Assembly (NCBI GenBank): GCA_902789245.1
Contig: CADAND010000010.1
Location: 107,244-171,243 of the forward strand
DNA from: an uncultured Bacteroidia bacterium
Lineage (GTDB): Bacteria > Bacteroidota > Bacteroidia > Bacteroidales > UBA932
Direction: 5' to 3'
Length of the DNA: 64,000 nt
This document shows positions 8,214 to 16,204 of the stretch, piece after piece. Below the pieces are notes generated by a model. It searched no databases and was not told the DNA's origin. It saw only the letters and a list, made by a program, of their open reading frames with translations. Numbering within the stretch: the first letter of the stretch is position 1; each line of letters begins with the position of its first letter. Position numbers and translations under genes: made by a program.

Positions 8214-8561
8214 TTACTTCTTGTCGCGCAGGACCGTGTCGCCGTGCTCACCGGTGCGGATGGACCAGGTATCGATCACATCGCTGATGAAAATACGGCC
8301 GTCACCGATCTCGCCTGTCGAGGCGGTCTTGAGAATGACCTTCACGGTCGGGTCGACAAACTGGTCGCGGCACACGATGGTCAACGCCACGCGCTCGATC
8401 ACGTCCGTGGAATACTGCACGCCACGGTAGATGCGTTCCTGGCGGCTCTGGCCGATACCATGCACATTGTGGTACTCAAACCAGTTGATGTCTGCTTCGA
8501 GCAAGGCTTCCTTGACCTCCTCGAACTTCGTCTTGCGGACGATTGCTTCAATCTTTTTCAT
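8214..8561 (-). CDS. PII nitrogen-regulatory signal protein
   Basis: A PII protein of 115 residues, a small trimeric sensor of ATP/ADP and 2-oxoglutarate that gates AmtB. The family start MKKIEAI, the T-loop region GIGQSRQERIYRGVQY (residues 35-50), the B-loop TASTGEIGDGRIF and the C-terminal SIRTGE are all present. The T-loop is about one residue shorter than E. coli GlnB and lacks its RQKGHTE sequence, but keeps the two tyrosines (Tyr45, Tyr50) that align with Tyr46 and Tyr51, the latter being the uridylylation site in Proteobacteria. No uridylyltransferase gene lies here. Encoded directly before amtB, so GlnK-like in context. Confidence 0.93.
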   Translation of the reverse strand: MKKIEAIVRKTKFEEVKEALLEADINWFEYHNVHGIGQSRQERIYRGVQYSTDVIERVALTIVCRDQFVDPTVKVILKTASTGEIGDGRIFISDVIDTWSIRTGEHGDTVLRDKK

Positions 8562-8604
8562 ACTACTAACTTTGTTAATGGGTTAAACAACTCTTTCAAA
8601 AAAA

Positions 8605-8612
8605 CAAAAATA
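8605..8612 (-). promoter_or_regulatory. Bacteroidota -7 box TATTTTTG upstream of PII-amtB
   Basis: The minus strand reads TATTTTTG, a perfect TAnnTTTG match, 43 bases before the PII start. The 141-base gap after pyrG holds no gene and is AT-rich, so a separate promoter for PII-amtB-porin is reasonable. No good TTG is seen 19-20 bases upstream. Confidence 0.45.
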
Positions 8613-8702
8613 TCCCCTTGCAAGCAAACTCCTCAGAATTTGCAAGTAACTATAAATCAAATATTTAAAGAACTGCGGGGTTTAAGTTTCGGCGCTGCCG
8701 AT

Positions 8703-10328
8703 TTACTGTCGTCCCAGATCAGCCGCCTGCGCGATGCAGGCCTTGACGAAACTGACAAAGAGCGGATGCGGATGCAGGACCGTCGAGGCGTACTCGGGAT
8801 GGAACTGCGTACCGATATACCAGCGCAGCTGCGGAATCTCCACGATCTCCACCAGGTCGGCGTCGGGGTTCACGCCCACGCACTGCATGCCGGCTTTCTC
8901 GTAATCCTTGCGGTAACGGTTGTTGAACTCATAGCGATGGCGGTGGCGCTCCCGGATGCTCTCCTGGCCGCCGTACGCCTCCGCGGCGCGGCTGCCGGGA
9001 CGGAGCTGGCAGGGATACTCGCCAAGCCGCATCGTCCCGCCCATCTGGGTGATGGTCTTCTGCTCCTCCATGATGTCGATCACATTGTTCGGCGTGTCGC
9101 GGTTCATCTCGCTGCTGTCGGCGTCCTCCAGTTTCAGGACGTCACGGGCGAACTCGATCACCATCATCTGCATGCCGAGGCAGATACCGAAGCAAGGGAT
9201 ATCGTTCGTCCGGGCGTACTCCGCGGCGAAGATCTTCCCCGGGATGCCCCGCTGGCCGAAGCCCGGGCAGATCACGATACCGGCCATGCCGGCCAGTTTC
9301 TCCGCCACGTTCTCCCGCGTGATTCCCTGGCTGCCGACGAAATGGATCTTCACCTTCACCTCATCGTAGATACCAGCGAGATTCAGGCTCTCACGGATGC
9401 TCTTGTAGGCATCCTGGAGATCGTATTTGCCCACGAGGGCCACATGCACCTCGCGCTTGGCATTACGCTGTTTCTCCAGGAAATCGTGCCAGGCCTGCAT
9501 GGCGGGCGTCTCCCCCACGGGGATGCCGATCTTGCGCAGGATGGCGGCGTCGAGCCCCTGGCGCTGCATGTTCACGGGCACCTCATAGATGCTCGGCAGG
9601 TCTTCGCTCTGCACCACGCACTCGAGGTCCACATTGCAGAAGGAAGCGACCTTCATGCGCAGGCTGTCGTCGAGATGCTGCTCCGTACGAAGGACCAGGA
9701 TGTCCGGCTGGATGCCCATCCCCTGCAGTTCCTTGACGGAGTGCTGCGTGGGTTTGGTTTTCAGCTCGCCGGCGGCCTTCAGATAGGGCACGTAGGTCAG
9801 GTGGACGCAGACGGAGTCGCGGCCGAGCTCCCAGCGGAGCTGGCGGATGGCCTCCATGAACGGCGCGCTCTCGATGTCGCCGATGGTACCGCCCACTTCC
9901 GTGATCACGAAGTCGAGATCCTCCCCCTTCACGTCCTTGCGCAGCATCCGGCGCTTGATCTCGTCGGTGATGTGCGGCACCACCTGGATGGTCTTTCCGA
10001 GGTAGTCTCCATGGCGCTCCCGGTCAATGACCGTCTTGTAGATGCGCCCCGTGGTAATAGAATTCTCGCGGGTAGTGTGGATGCCCGTAAAGCGCTCGTA
10101 ATGACCAAGGTCCAGGTCCGTCTCCATCCCGTCGGCCGTCACGTAGCACTCACCGTGCTCGTAGGGGTTGAGCGTCCCCGGGTCGATGTTGATATAGGGA
10201 TCGAACTTCTGGATCGTCACCTTGAACCCGCGGGCTTGGAGGAGTTTCCCCAGGCTGGCGGAGATGATGCCCTTGCCCAGCGACGAGACCACGCCGCCCG
10301 TAATGAAGATATACTTCGTGTTCATCAT
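8703..10328 (-). CDS. pyrG: CTP synthase
   Basis: PyrG converts UTP to CTP with glutamine and ATP. The 541 residues are typical. The N-terminal synthase domain carries ITGGVVSSLGKG with the ATP P-loop and DPYINIDPGTL; the C-terminal class I glutaminase domain has CFGICLGMQ with the nucleophile cysteine and HPEYAS. The start is ATGATG (10328 or 10325); the first overlaps the gltD stop by four bases, so translation is probably coupled to gltD. Placement of pyrG inside a glutamate-synthase operon is unusual and ties pyrimidine synthesis to glutamine supply. Confidence 0.97.
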   Translation of the reverse strand: MMNTKYIFITGGVVSSLGKGIISASLGKLLQARGFKVTIQKFDPYINIDPGTLNPYEHGECYVTADGMETDLDLGHYERFTGIHTTRENSITTGRIYKTVIDRERHGDYLGKTIQVVPHITDEIKRRMLRKDVKGEDLDFVITEVGGTIGDIESAPFMEAIRQLRWELGRDSVCVHLTYVPYLKAAGELKTKPTQHSVKELQGMGIQPDILVLRTEQHLDDSLRMKVASFCNVDLECVVQSEDLPSIYEVPVNMQRQGLDAAILRKIGIPVGETPAMQAWHDFLEKQRNAKREVHVALVGKYDLQDAYKSIRESLNLAGIYDEVKVKIHFVGSQGITRENVAEKLAGMAGIVICPGFGQRGIPGKIFAAEYARTNDIPCFGICLGMQMMVIEFARDVLKLEDADSSEMNRDTPNNVIDIMEEQKTITQMGGTMRLGEYPCQLRPGSRAAEAYGGQESIRERHRHRYEFNNRYRKDYEKAGMQCVGVNPDADLVEIVEIPQLRWYIGTQFHPEYASTVLHPHPLFVSFVKACIAQAADLGRQ

Positions 10329-11680
10329 TTCTTCTTGGTTTTTTTGAAGTAGGCATCCACGGCGGCAGCGGCCGCGTGGCCGGAAGCCATCGCACGGACC
10401 ACCAGGGAGGCGCCGCTCTGCACGTCGCCGGCGAAGAAGACATTCTCCCCCACCTCGGGCAGCTGCGGTTTCAGGAAGCCCATCGCCAGCAGGACGATGT
10501 CCGCCTTGACCAGTTCCGGCTCGCCGGCGGGGACCATCAGCGGGCGACCGCCCTCGGGGTTGGGTTTCCAGTCGATGGGCTGGATCTCCACGCCGGTCAG
10601 TTTCCCTTTTTCGCCCACGAAACGGAGCGTATTGATGTTCCAGCGCCGCACGCAGCCCTCTTCGTGCGAAGAGGAGGTCTTGAGCGTACGCGGCCAGTTC
10701 GGCCAGGGGTTGGCCGGGTCGTCCGGCCCCACGGGCGGCTTGGGCATGATCTCGATCTGCATCACGGACTTGCAGCCCTGACGGTGCGCCGTGCCGATGC
10801 AGTCGGACCCGGTGTCGCCGCCGCCGATGACCAGCACGTCCTTGCCCTTGCAGGTCACGCGGTGCGCGGCGTCGACCTCGGCGCCGTACAGGACGCGGTT
10901 CTGCTGCGCGAGCAGCTCCAGGGCGTAGTACACGCCTTTGAGTTCGCGTCCGGGCACGGGCAGGTCGCGCGCCGTCGGCGTGCCGGTGGCGATGACATAG
11001 GCTTCAAAGCCCTTCGGCAGTGCATCCGGCGCCACTTCCTCGCCGTAGCGGAAGGTGATTCCCTCCTGCTCCATCAGCGCGATGCGGCGGTCGATGACGG
11101 TCTTGTTCAGCTTGAAATTCGGAATACCGAAACGGAGCAGTCCGCCGGCCTTCTCGTTCTTCTCGAAGACCGTCACGGTGTAGCCGCGCCGGTTGAGCTG
11201 GTTGGCTGCGGCCAGTCCCGACGGACCCGCGCCGATCACGGCCACCTTGCGGCCGTTGCGCTCCGGGCTCACCGGGCGCACATAGTTCTCACGATAAGCG
11301 ATTTCCGTGATGGCCGCTTCGTTTTCGCGGTTGGTCGTCGGCTCATGCAGCGTGAGGTTGAGCACGCAGGCTTTCTCGCAGAGCGCCGGGCACACCCGTC
11401 CGGTAAACTCCGGGAAATCGTTGGTCGAGTTGAGCAGGCGGTAGGCCAGCTCGAAGTCCCCTTTATACACGGCGTCGTTCCACTCCGGCGGACGGTTGCC
11501 CAGCGGGCAGGCCCAGTTGCAGAAGGGCACGCCGCAGTCCATGCAGCGAGACGCCTGCAGCCGGCGGTCGCCCTCGTTGAGCGTCTGCTCCACTTCCCCG
11601 AAATCCTGGATACGGTCGTGAACTGCCCGGTAGCCGGCTTCCTTGCGGGGTATCGTCAAAAATGCTTTGTAGTCTCCCAT
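10325..11680 (-). CDS. gltD: Glutamate synthase, small (beta) subunit
   Basis: The NADPH-oxidising subunit that feeds electrons to GltB; 451 residues, cytoplasmic. N-terminal cysteines for iron-sulfur clusters are visible in CMDCGVPFC-NWACP (from residue 46) and GRVCPALCEKAC. Two Rossmann folds follow, with VIGAGPSGLAAANQL (FAD) and VLVIGGGDTGSDCIG (NADPH). It starts 6 bases after gltB stops and overlaps pyrG by four bases. The lysine-rich end (FKKTKKK) is unremarkable. Confidence 0.97.
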   Translation of the reverse strand: MGDYKAFLTIPRKEAGYRAVHDRIQDFGEVEQTLNEGDRRLQASRCMDCGVPFCNWACPLGNRPPEWNDAVYKGDFELAYRLLNSTNDFPEFTGRVCPALCEKACVLNLTLHEPTTNRENEAAITEIAYRENYVRPVSPERNGRKVAVIGAGPSGLAAANQLNRRGYTVTVFEKNEKAGGLLRFGIPNFKLNKTVIDRRIALMEQEGITFRYGEEVAPDALPKGFEAYVIATGTPTARDLPVPGRELKGVYYALELLAQQNRVLYGAEVDAAHRVTCKGKDVLVIGGGDTGSDCIGTAHRQGCKSVMQIEIMPKPPVGPDDPANPWPNWPRTLKTSSSHEEGCVRRWNINTLRFVGEKGKLTGVEIQPIDWKPNPEGGRPLMVPAGEPELVKADIVLLAMGFLKPQLPEVGENVFFAGDVQSGASLVVRAMASGHAAAAAVDAYFKKTKKK

Positions 11681-11686
11681 AAGGCG

Positions 11687-14600
11687 TCAATATTGGATTT
11701 GGAGGTTCTGTACTTTCTCCGCCAGGCCGCGCAGGCGCTCCTGTTCGAGAACGTGCTTGTATTCAATCGGAATGACCTTGATGAAGTCGTCGGCCGAGCG
11801 GGTCCAGTCGTCCAGCAGCGTCCGGGCCAGGTTGGACCCGGTGTAGAGGTAGTGCTGGCGGATCAGCTCATGCAGCTCCTTGCGGTCGAGTTTGTCGTCC
11901 ACGAGGGATATCTCCACCATGTCAAGGTTGCAATAGTAGTCGAAGACATGCTCCGGATCGTAAACGTAGGCCACGCCGCCGGACATACCGGCTGCGAAGT
12001 TGCGGCCCACCGGACCCAGGACAACCACGCGGCCGCCCGTCATGTACTCGCAGCAGTGGTCACCTGCACCCTCCACGACAGCCTTGGCGCCCGAGTTGCG
12101 GACCGCGAAACGCTGTCCGGCACGACCGGCTACGTACATCTCGCCGCCCGTGGCACCATAGAGGCAGGTGTTGCCGGCGATGATGTTGTCCTCGGCCTTG
12201 AACGTGGCGCGGGTGGACGGACGGATGGCCACGCGGCCACCGCTCAGACCCTTGCCGACATAGTCGTTGGCCTCACCCTCCAAACGGACGTTCACGCCGC
12301 CGGCGAGGAAAGCGCAGAAGCTCTGGCCGGCCGATCCCTTGAACTTGATGTTCAGGGTCGAATCCGGCAGGCCTTCGGCACCGTATTTCGCGGCGATCCG
12401 GCCGCTGAGCATCGTGCAGACGGCACGGTCGGTGTTGGCGATGGGATACTCGAGGCTGATCTCCTCCTTCCACTCGATGGCCGGCTGGGCGGCCTTGATA
12501 ATCTCGAGATCGCGTACGGGCGGGAGCGGATGGAAGTCAGCGCCCGACCAGCCGCAGGAACCCTCCTCCTTGTAGAGCACGCGGGAGAGGTCCACGCGCG
12601 CCGCCTTGGAGGCCGGATCCACGGGTTTGCGGACCAGCAGCTCCGTGTGTCCCACCACCTCGGAGAGGCTGCGGAAGCCCATTTCCGCGAGGTATTCCCG
12701 CACTTCCTGTGCGAGGTAGGTGAAGTAGTTGACGAGGTAGTCCGCCTTGCCGAGGAAATGTTTGCGCAGCTCGGGATCCTGCGTGGCCACGCCCGTGGGG
12801 CAGGTATTGAGGCTGCACTTGCGCATCATCACGCAGCCGAGCACGATCAGCGGCAGGGTGCCGAAGCCGAACTCGTCCGCGCCGAGCAGCGACATCAGGA
12901 GCACGTCGCGGCCGGTCTTGAGCTGGCCGTCCACCTGGAGGCGGACCTGGCTGCGCAGACCGTTGCGCGCGAGCGTCTGCTGCGCCTCTGCGAGGCCGAT
13001 TTCCGGGCTGATGCCTGCGAAACGCATCGAGGATGCAGGAGAGGCTCCGGTGCCGCCCTCGGCCCCGGAAATGACGATCAGGTCGGCCTTGGCCTTGGCC
13101 ACGCCGGCGGCGATCGTACCCACACCGCTCTCGGACACCAGCTTGACGCTGATGGCGGCGGCCGGGTTGACGTTCTTGAGGTCGAAAATCAGCTGCGAGA
13201 GGTCCTCGATGGAGTAAATGTCATGGTGCGGCGGCGGGGAGATCAGCGAGATGCCCGGGATGGAGTTGCGGGTCTTCGCGATGATGGCGTTGACCTTGAA
13301 TCCCGGCAGCTGACCGCCCTCGCCGGGCTTGGCGCCCTGGGCGACCTTGATCTGGATCTCCTCGGCATTGACGAGGTATTCGGCCGTAACGCCGAAGCGT
13401 CCGGAGGCCACCTGCTTGGTCTTGCTGGACAGCGACACGCCGTCCACGTCGGCGTGGTAGCGTTCGTTGTCCTCACCGCCCTCGCCCGTGTTGGAACGCG
13501 TCCCGAGGCGGTTCATCGCCAGGGCGATGGCCTCGTGGGCCTCGATGCTCAGGGCGCCGAAACTCATGGCGCTCACGACGAAGCGCTTGACGATGGACTC
13601 CACGGGCTCCACTTCCTCGACGGGAATCGCGGTGCCGCGCTTGAAGTCCAGCAGGTCGCGCAGGAAGAGCGCCTCGGACTTGCCGTCCACGGCGGCGGTA
13701 AATTCCTTGAATTTCTTGTAGCTGCCCAGGCGCGTGGCAATCTGCAGCGCGGAGATGGTCTCAGGGTTCCAGGCGTGGGCGATGCCGCCCTTGCGGTAGT
13801 GGAACTGGCCCACATTGGGCAGAAAGTCGGTCTTCGACGCTTCGGCGTACGCCTGCGCGTGGAACCACATGGCGTCGCGCGCAATGGTCTCCAGGCCGAT
13901 GCCGCCGATGGTCGAGCGCTCCGTGCCGAAGTACTCGCGCAGCAGGCTCTCGTCCAGGCCGATGCTCTCGAAGATCTTGGCGCCGCGGTAGGAGCGGATG
14001 GTGGAAATGCCCATCTTGGCCATGATCTTCAGCAGGCCCTTCTTCATCGCCTCGATGTAGTTGGTGCGGGCCGTGGCATAGTTCAGCTGGACCTTGCCGC
14101 CATGCGCCAGGCTCGAAATGATGGCGAAGGAGAGGTACGGGTTGATGGCGGAGGCGCCGTAGCCGAGCAGCAGCGCGGCGTGCATCGTCTCGCGGATCTC
14201 GCCGCTCTCGACGATCAGGGCCGTCTGCACGCGCTTGCCGGTGGCGATCAGGTGGTGGTGCACCGCGCTGACGGCCAGCAGCGAAGGAATGGGCGCATGC
14301 GTCTCATCCACGTCGCGGTCGGACAGGATGATATAGTTCACACCTTCGTCCACGCACTTCTCGGCCTTCTGGCAGAGGCCCGCGAGGGCCCGGCGCAGGT
14401 TGGCGGCCGCGGCGGTGGTGTTCGCCGCGCACTCGAAGAGCATCGGGAGCTTGACAGTGTTGAATCCTTTATACCGGATGTTGCAGAGCAGGTCGAGCTG
14501 CGTGTTGGTCAGGATCGGGTGCGGCAGGCGCACCATCTTGCAGTTGTCCTCGTCAGGCGTCAGGATGCCCGCACCCACGCGTCCGATGTACTCGAACAGC

Positions 14601-16162
14601 GACATCACCATCTGCTCGCGGATGGAGTCGATGGGCGGGTTGGTCACCTGCGCGAACTGCTGGCGGAAATAGTTGAAGAAGCTCTGCGGGCGCTCCGTCA
14701 GGACGGCCAGCGGGGTGTCGTTGCCCATCGAAGAGGTGGGCTCGATGCCCTTCTCGCACATGGGCTTGAGGGCGTTCTCCACGTCCTCGGCCGTGCAGCC
14801 GAAGAGGAGCTCCTTGTGCAGCAGGTCGGCCTCGTTGTGCTCGATCTTGCGGCCGCTGTGCAGGTCCTCCAGCTGAATGCGTCCGGCGGAGAGCCACTTG
14901 CGGTACGGGTGCTCGGAGGCTAGTTTTTCCTTGATCTCGGCGTCATACCAGATCTTGCCTTCCTTGGTGTCCACGAGCAGCATCTTGCCCGGCTCCAGAC
15001 GTCCCTTGCACTCGATCTCGGTGGGGTCGAAGTCCAGCACGCCCACCTCGCTCGCAACGACCAGCAGGCCGCGCTTGGTGATGGTATAGCGGCCGGGGCG
15101 CAGACCGTTGCGGTCCAGGATGCCGCCGGCGTAACGTCCGTCGCTGAAGAGCAGCGTGGCCGGGCCGTCCCAGGGTTCCATCAGGATGGAATGATACTCG
15201 TAGAATGCGCGCAGGTCCTCGGAGATCGGGTTCGTCTCGTCGAAGCTCTCCGGCATCAGCACGGAGACGGCCTGCGGCAGGCTGAGCCCGCTCTGCGTGA
15301 GGAATTCCAGCACGTTGTCCAGGCTGGCGGAGTCGCTCATGTCGGGCTGGACGATCGGCAGCAGGTCGCCGATATCGCCCATCGCGCCGGAATTGAGCAC
15401 GCTCTGGCGGGCCTGCATCCAGCTGCGGTTACCGCGGATGGTGTTGATCTCGCCGTTGTGGCAGAGCATACGGAACGGCTGCGCCAGGCTCCACTGCGGG
15501 AAGGTGTTGGTCGAGAAGCGGGAGTGGACGATCGCCATCGCGCTCGTGAACCACTGGCTCGTCAGGTCGGCGTAGTACTCCCGCAGCTGACGGCTGGTGA
15601 GCATACCCTTATACACGATATTGCGCGTGGAGAGGGAGCAGATATAGCCGTCCCCGCCGAGGCGCTCGACATGCTTGCGGATGCGGTAGAGCTTGCGCTC
15701 CAGGTCCGCCTCTTCGATAAATTCGGTGCTGGTCACGAAGAGCTGGGCCGTGTACGGCTCGCCCTTGGCCGCTTCCTCGCCGAGGCACGCGGAATTGACC
15801 GGCACCTCGCGGATGTGGCTCAGCACGCAGCCTTCGTGCTCGACCTCGGCCCGGATGGATTCGAGGATGCGCTCACGCTTGGCAGTTTCCTTGGGAAGGA
15901 ATACCAGGCCCGTGCCGTAGCGGCCTTTCTCCGGCACGGGGATACCCTGGAGTAAAATGAATTCATGGGGGATCTGGACCATGATACCGGCTCCGTCGCC
16001 AGACTTGCCGTCGGCGCCTTCGGCACCGCGGTGGCTCATGTTTTCAAGCACGGTCAGGGCGTTGTCCACCAGTTCATGGGTCTTGTCGCCGCGGATGTTC
16101 ACGACCATACCAACCCCACAGGCATCGTGTTCCGACGCCTTGTCATATAGACCGGATTTCAT
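11687..16162 (-). CDS. gltB: Glutamate synthase, large (alpha) subunit
   Basis: GltB transfers the amide of glutamine to 2-oxoglutarate to give two glutamates; 1491 residues, the usual size. The glutaminase cysteine is Cys15 (SEHDACGVG), implying removal of a 14-residue propeptide as in other GltB proteins. The central FMN barrel includes GAEGGTGASPASSM, the cysteines CVMMRKCSLNTCPTGVA bind the [3Fe-4S] cluster, and the C-terminal GXGXG beta-helix domain holds repeats such as GNTCLYGATGGE. It lies 42 bases after the glutamine synthetase gene and 6 bases before gltD, so GS, GOGAT and CTP synthase are likely on one transcript. Confidence 0.98.
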   Translation of the reverse strand: MKSGLYDKASEHDACGVGMVVNIRGDKTHELVDNALTVLENMSHRGAEGADGKSGDGAGIMVQIPHEFILLQGIPVPEKGRYGTGLVFLPKETAKRERILESIRAEVEHEGCVLSHIREVPVNSACLGEEAAKGEPYTAQLFVTSTEFIEEADLERKLYRIRKHVERLGGDGYICSLSTRNIVYKGMLTSRQLREYYADLTSQWFTSAMAIVHSRFSTNTFPQWSLAQPFRMLCHNGEINTIRGNRSWMQARQSVLNSGAMGDIGDLLPIVQPDMSDSASLDNVLEFLTQSGLSLPQAVSVLMPESFDETNPISEDLRAFYEYHSILMEPWDGPATLLFSDGRYAGGILDRNGLRPGRYTITKRGLLVVASEVGVLDFDPTEIECKGRLEPGKMLLVDTKEGKIWYDAEIKEKLASEHPYRKWLSAGRIQLEDLHSGRKIEHNEADLLHKELLFGCTAEDVENALKPMCEKGIEPTSSMGNDTPLAVLTERPQSFFNYFRQQFAQVTNPPIDSIREQMVMSLFEYIGRVGAGILTPDEDNCKMVRLPHPILTNTQLDLLCNIRYKGFNTVKLPMLFECAANTTAAAANLRRALAGLCQKAEKCVDEGVNYIILSDRDVDETHAPIPSLLAVSAVHHHLIATGKRVQTALIVESGEIRETMHAALLLGYGASAINPYLSFAIISSLAHGGKVQLNYATARTNYIEAMKKGLLKIMAKMGISTIRSYRGAKIFESIGLDESLLREYFGTERSTIGGIGLETIARDAMWFHAQAYAEASKTDFLPNVGQFHYRKGGIAHAWNPETISALQIATRLGSYKKFKEFTAAVDGKSEALFLRDLLDFKRGTAIPVEEVEPVESIVKRFVVSAMSFGALSIEAHEAIALAMNRLGTRSNTGEGGEDNERYHADVDGVSLSSKTKQVASGRFGVTAEYLVNAEEIQIKVAQGAKPGEGGQLPGFKVNAIIAKTRNSIPGISLISPPPHHDIYSIEDLSQLIFDLKNVNPAAAISVKLVSESGVGTIAAGVAKAKADLIVISGAEGGTGASPASSMRFAGISPEIGLAEAQQTLARNGLRSQVRLQVDGQLKTGRDVLLMSLLGADEFGFGTLPLIVLGCVMMRKCSLNTCPTGVATQDPELRKHFLGKADYLVNYFTYLAQEVREYLAEMGFRSLSEVVGHTELLVRKPVDPASKAARVDLSRVLYKEEGSCGWSGADFHPLPPVRDLEIIKAAQPAIEWKEEISLEYPIANTDRAVCTMLSGRIAAKYGAEGLPDSTLNIKFKGSAGQSFCAFLAGGVNVRLEGEANDYVGKGLSGGRVAIRPSTRATFKAEDNIIAGNTCLYGATGGEMYVAGRAGQRFAVRNSGAKAVVEGAGDHCCEYMTGGRVVVLGPVGRNFAAGMSGGVAYVYDPEHVFDYYCNLDMVEISLVDDKLDRKELHELIRQHYLYTGSNLARTLLDDWTRSADDFIKVIPIEYKHVLEQERLRGLAEKVQNLQIQY

Positions 16163-16204
16163 TTAGTGTGTTTCTAAAGAACTACTAACTATAAATACAC
16201 TTAA

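Noticed and set aside
10376-14923. A 1515-codon open frame opposite gltD and gltB
   Set aside because: Antisense shadow of conserved glutamate synthase genes; composition is typical of reversed GC-rich codons.
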